From the IMG/VR virus record IMGVR_UViG_3300031675_000028, positions 1-22,674 of that record: a DNA stretch of 22,674 bases, one strand, 5' to 3'. The position numbers and the translations under genes are program-made. Below the pieces are notes generated by a model, which had not been told where the DNA came from, made no database searches, and saw only the letters and a program-made list of their open reading frames with translations. Within the stretch, counting starts at the first letter, position 1; the number at the start of each line of letters is the position of its first letter. This DNA comes from a virus. Shown piece after piece: positions 20,914-22,674 of the stretch.

Positions 20914-21813
20914 TTAAGTTTGATACTGTGCCGAAGGAACAGATTGATGAACTTTTTCTAATGATCCACTAGAATTTGTAAATACTTCGTCTACTTTTTC
21001 TACACTTCCAGCCTTATTTACAAATACTCCCTTGACTTTTGCAAGTGGCCCGATTGTTCTTGTATTAGTGTATGTAACCTGATAAGCATAAGGTTGTTGA
21101 AAACTATACTGTGTTATGTAAGGCTGTTGGACGATAGTTGGTTGTTGTCCATTTGCAATATAAGGTTGTTGTCCACCGGCTATATACGGATAAGGTTGTT
21201 GTCCGTTTGCAATACTTGGAGTCTGTGTACTTGCAGTATTCTGTACATTGATATTAGTCTGACCATTCGCAATATATGGAGTCTGTGAATTTGCTTGATA
21301 AGCATAAGGGGACTGTGTATTAGCAATATAAGGATACGGTTGTTGTGCATTCGCGATATATGGAGTCTGTGAAGCTGCCTGATAAGCATAAGGTTGTTGT
21401 GAAGTCGATTGTCCATTTGCAATACTTGGAGTCTGTGCAGAGGCCTGATAAGGGTATGTAGTCTGTGCTTGTCTAGCATAGGTAAACGGTGTCTGAGTAA
21501 TCGTTGGATGTTGATAGATACTCGGTGTTCTATGTTGATAGGTACTCGGATGCTGATAAGTAACCTGTGCAATCCTAGGATATGTGCCTGGCTGTCTATT
21601 AGAATAGGTAAATGGAGACTGTGCAGAGGCTATATATGGATAAGGTATTCGGCCAACAGCAATCGCTTGCACCACAGCTTGAGCTTGTCTCGCATAAGTA
21701 AATGGAGACTGTGCATTTGCAATAATGGGTTGTTGTGCGTTAGCAGTATACCCATATGGGGTTTGACCTATTGCTGGAATTGTATAAGGATATGGTTGTT
21801 GACCTGTAGGCAT
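20914..21813 (-). CDS. Tyr/Pro/Gln-rich repeat protein with mixed unit types
   Basis: This 299-residue protein starts MPTGQQPYPYTIPAIGQTPY. Residues ~1-240 mix both repeat classes found at 10174-13235: YIA-type units (QTPYIANG, QQPYPYIAGG) and TY-type units (QTPFTYAR, RTPSIYQH, RQPGTYPR). No Lys, Asp or Glu occurs in this part. The C-terminal ~50 residues (LAKVKGVFVNKAGSVEKVDE and VFTNSSGSLEKVHQ) are two copies of a V.gVFvN.sGs.eKV motif reminiscent of the VYVK..G.WK.V repeats of phage tail proteins. The start overlaps the stop of the upstream Hint-containing gene (TAATG). This is the same gene order as in the cassette at 10174-13235, so the two pairs are probably related by duplication. Function is unknown; a virion surface role is inferred. 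Confidence 0.8.
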   Translation of the reverse strand: MPTGQQPYPYTIPAIGQTPYGYTANAQQPIIANAQSPFTYARQAQAVVQAIAVGRIPYPYIASAQSPFTYSNRQPGTYPRIAQVTYQHPSTYQHRTPSIYQHPTITQTPFTYARQAQTTYPYQASAQTPSIANGQSTSQQPYAYQAASQTPYIANAQQPYPYIANTQSPYAYQANSQTPYIANGQTNINVQNTASTQTPSIANGQQPYPYIAGGQQPYIANGQQPTIVQQPYITQYSFQQPYAYQVTYTNTRTIGPLAKVKGVFVNKAGSVEKVDEVFTNSSGSLEKVHQSVPSAQYQT

Positions 21814-22674
21814 TATGCAATGTCCTCAATGTTTAAGTCTTTAACAACACTATCTACCATTACACCATTTGCATACCAGTTACCCTGTTTTGTTAGTAAT
21901 GCATAGTTATCATGTGTGCCTGCATATGCAGTTATACTAGTAACTTCTTCTGTTGTTCCATCACCCTTCATCATAACATCACCAATTACAAGTTGATCTA
22001 CCTCTAGTCCATAGTTTACCATTGTTAGTTCAGGATTAACCGATGCTCGTCTTCCACCACTCAAACCTGCTGACCCATCCATTTTATGTCTACGCATTCC
22101 GTCTGATAAGTATATTGGGTGATCTTCTGTTAGTAACAAGTCATTAACTTGGTACTCACAATCTCTTGGGATCAGAACCTTATGGACTATTGGAGTTAAC
22201 ATCTTACCACCACCTAAGAAGTCATATGCATAAACCATATCTCCAACCGATAGTGTACTAACATTAACTTCTCCATCTGCTGTCTCTACGGTCATATTTA
22301 CATGGACACAACAGCCTGGACATTCTTCTTCCGTTAAGTTAACATCAATTAACATATCCAAGTTCAGTGTATGTGTTGTATCTCCTGACTTTTCAAAGAT
22401 TAATGAAAATCTAGCACGACTTTCTCCTTCACCGGCACCAATACACACTTTATTCAAATTACACTCTCTCATGCTTGAGGTGACTGATGTAGCTGATGTT
22501 GTTATGGTGCCACTAAATGAAGTAGAGCCGTCCCCACCGTCATATGTAGAAAATCCACTCCAATAGGCAGTAGTTCGTCTAACCGTGTATCCTGAAGCGG
22601 CATCCCTAATTCTTCCTATTTCTGCGTAGCTACTAAAATAAGTGACACTTGTGTCAGTCCCAGTTCCATAAGTC
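21813..22674 (-). CDS. Protein ending in a Hint domain (N-terminal part beyond the window)
   Basis: Although an ATG occurs at 22472, the frame stays open to base 22674. The residues before it (TYGTGTDTSVTYFSSYAEIG, then YTVRRTTAYWSGFSTYDGGD) look like ordinary beta-rich structural protein, so I treat the gene as truncated by the window edge, with 286 residues visible. The C-terminal ~165 residues contain a Hint domain: CCVHVNMTVETADG as the N-terminal block, LSVGDMVYAYDF, VLIPRDCEYQV, block B TEDHPIYL, and a final WYANGVMVDS where inteins have ...HN. It is followed by VVKDLNIEDIA. The stop overlaps the ATG of the repeat-protein gene downstream. Predicted activity is N-terminal thioester chemistry with reduced or no C-terminal Asn cyclisation. 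Confidence 0.82.
   Translation of the reverse strand, partial: TYGTGTDTSVTYFSSYAEIGRIRDAASGYTVRRTTAYWSGFSTYDGGDGSTSFSGTITTSATSVTSSMRECNLNKVCIGAGEGESRARFSLIFEKSGDTTHTLNLDMLIDVNLTEEECPGCCVHVNMTVETADGEVNVSTLSVGDMVYAYDFLGGGKMLTPIVHKVLIPRDCEYQVNDLLLTEDHPIYLSDGMRRHKMDGSAGLSGGRRASVNPELTMVNYGLEVDQLVIGDVMMKGDGTTEEVTSITAYAGTHDNYALLTKQGNWYANGVMVDSVVKDLNIEDIA
21849..22310 (-). other. Region encoding Hint domain 2 (C-terminal HN replaced by DS)
   Basis: These bases encode about 154 residues, nearly the same length as Hint domain 1 (153). Two adjacent Cys codons lie at 22313-22308. The TEDH block B is present, and the expected His-Asn pair is Asp-Ser (codons 21854-21849). The PR.....V..L and HPI segments align with domain 1, which shows common ancestry. 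Confidence 0.75.

Noticed and set aside
22470-22472. ATG at 22472 as the true start of the second Hint protein
   Set aside because: The frame remains open without a stop to the window end, and the upstream residues look like real structural protein, so this Met is probably internal.

Overview
This window is part of the late (virion) region of a T4-like contractile-tailed phage, most likely a marine relative of cyanophages or pelagiphages. All supported genes lie on the minus strand, so transcription runs from high to low coordinates. The evidence is a T4-order module gp13, gp14, gp15, gp16, gp17, gp18 at the left end, several copies of the T4 late-promoter octamer TATAAATA, a low-GC tightly packed gene layout, and typical marine-myovirus accessory genes (2OG-Fe(II) oxygenases, a DUF6065-like protein, tail-fibre-like paralogues). 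The host cannot be fixed from this sequence.

Layout in direction of transcription. (1) 22674-20914: the C-terminal part of a protein ending in a Hint (intein/Hedgehog-like) domain, then a Tyr/Pro/Gln-rich repeat protein. (2) 20895-13295: a block of beta-rich fibre/structural paralogues that share N-terminal, middle and C-terminal modules. (3) 13235-10174: a second Hint-plus-repeat cassette. Here the Hint domain is fused to the C-terminus of a 607-residue repeat protein and a 412-residue repeat protein follows. (4) 10100-5391: accessory genes, namely a two-domain glycosyltransferase-like protein, an unknown protein, two unlike 2OG-Fe(II) oxygenases around a DUF6065-like protein, and a one-helix membrane protein. 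(5) 5338-1: neck, tail-completion and packaging genes gp13, gp14, an acyl carrier protein, gp15, gp16, gp17 and the start of the sheath gp18.

TATAAATA or CTAAATA elements split the window into short transcription units. Two strong intrinsic terminators (about 10130-10156 and 17108-17136) sit right next to downstream promoters. Many junctions inside units are TAATG or TAGTG overlaps, which suggests translational coupling.

The most unusual content is: (a) a near-canonical acyl carrier protein inserted and coupled inside the otherwise T4-ordered neck operon; (b) a duplicated cassette of Hint domain plus low-complexity repeat protein, one Hint with complete splicing-type end residues and the other with an altered C-terminus; (c) repeat proteins built from 8- and 10-residue units that, in two genes with different unit sequences, form the same 46-residue (138-nt) super-repeat; and (d) three late promoters placed so close to the ATG that their transcripts would be leaderless. 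No tRNA, CRISPR array, insertion sequence or integrase was seen. There is no gene-free stretch above 300 bases.
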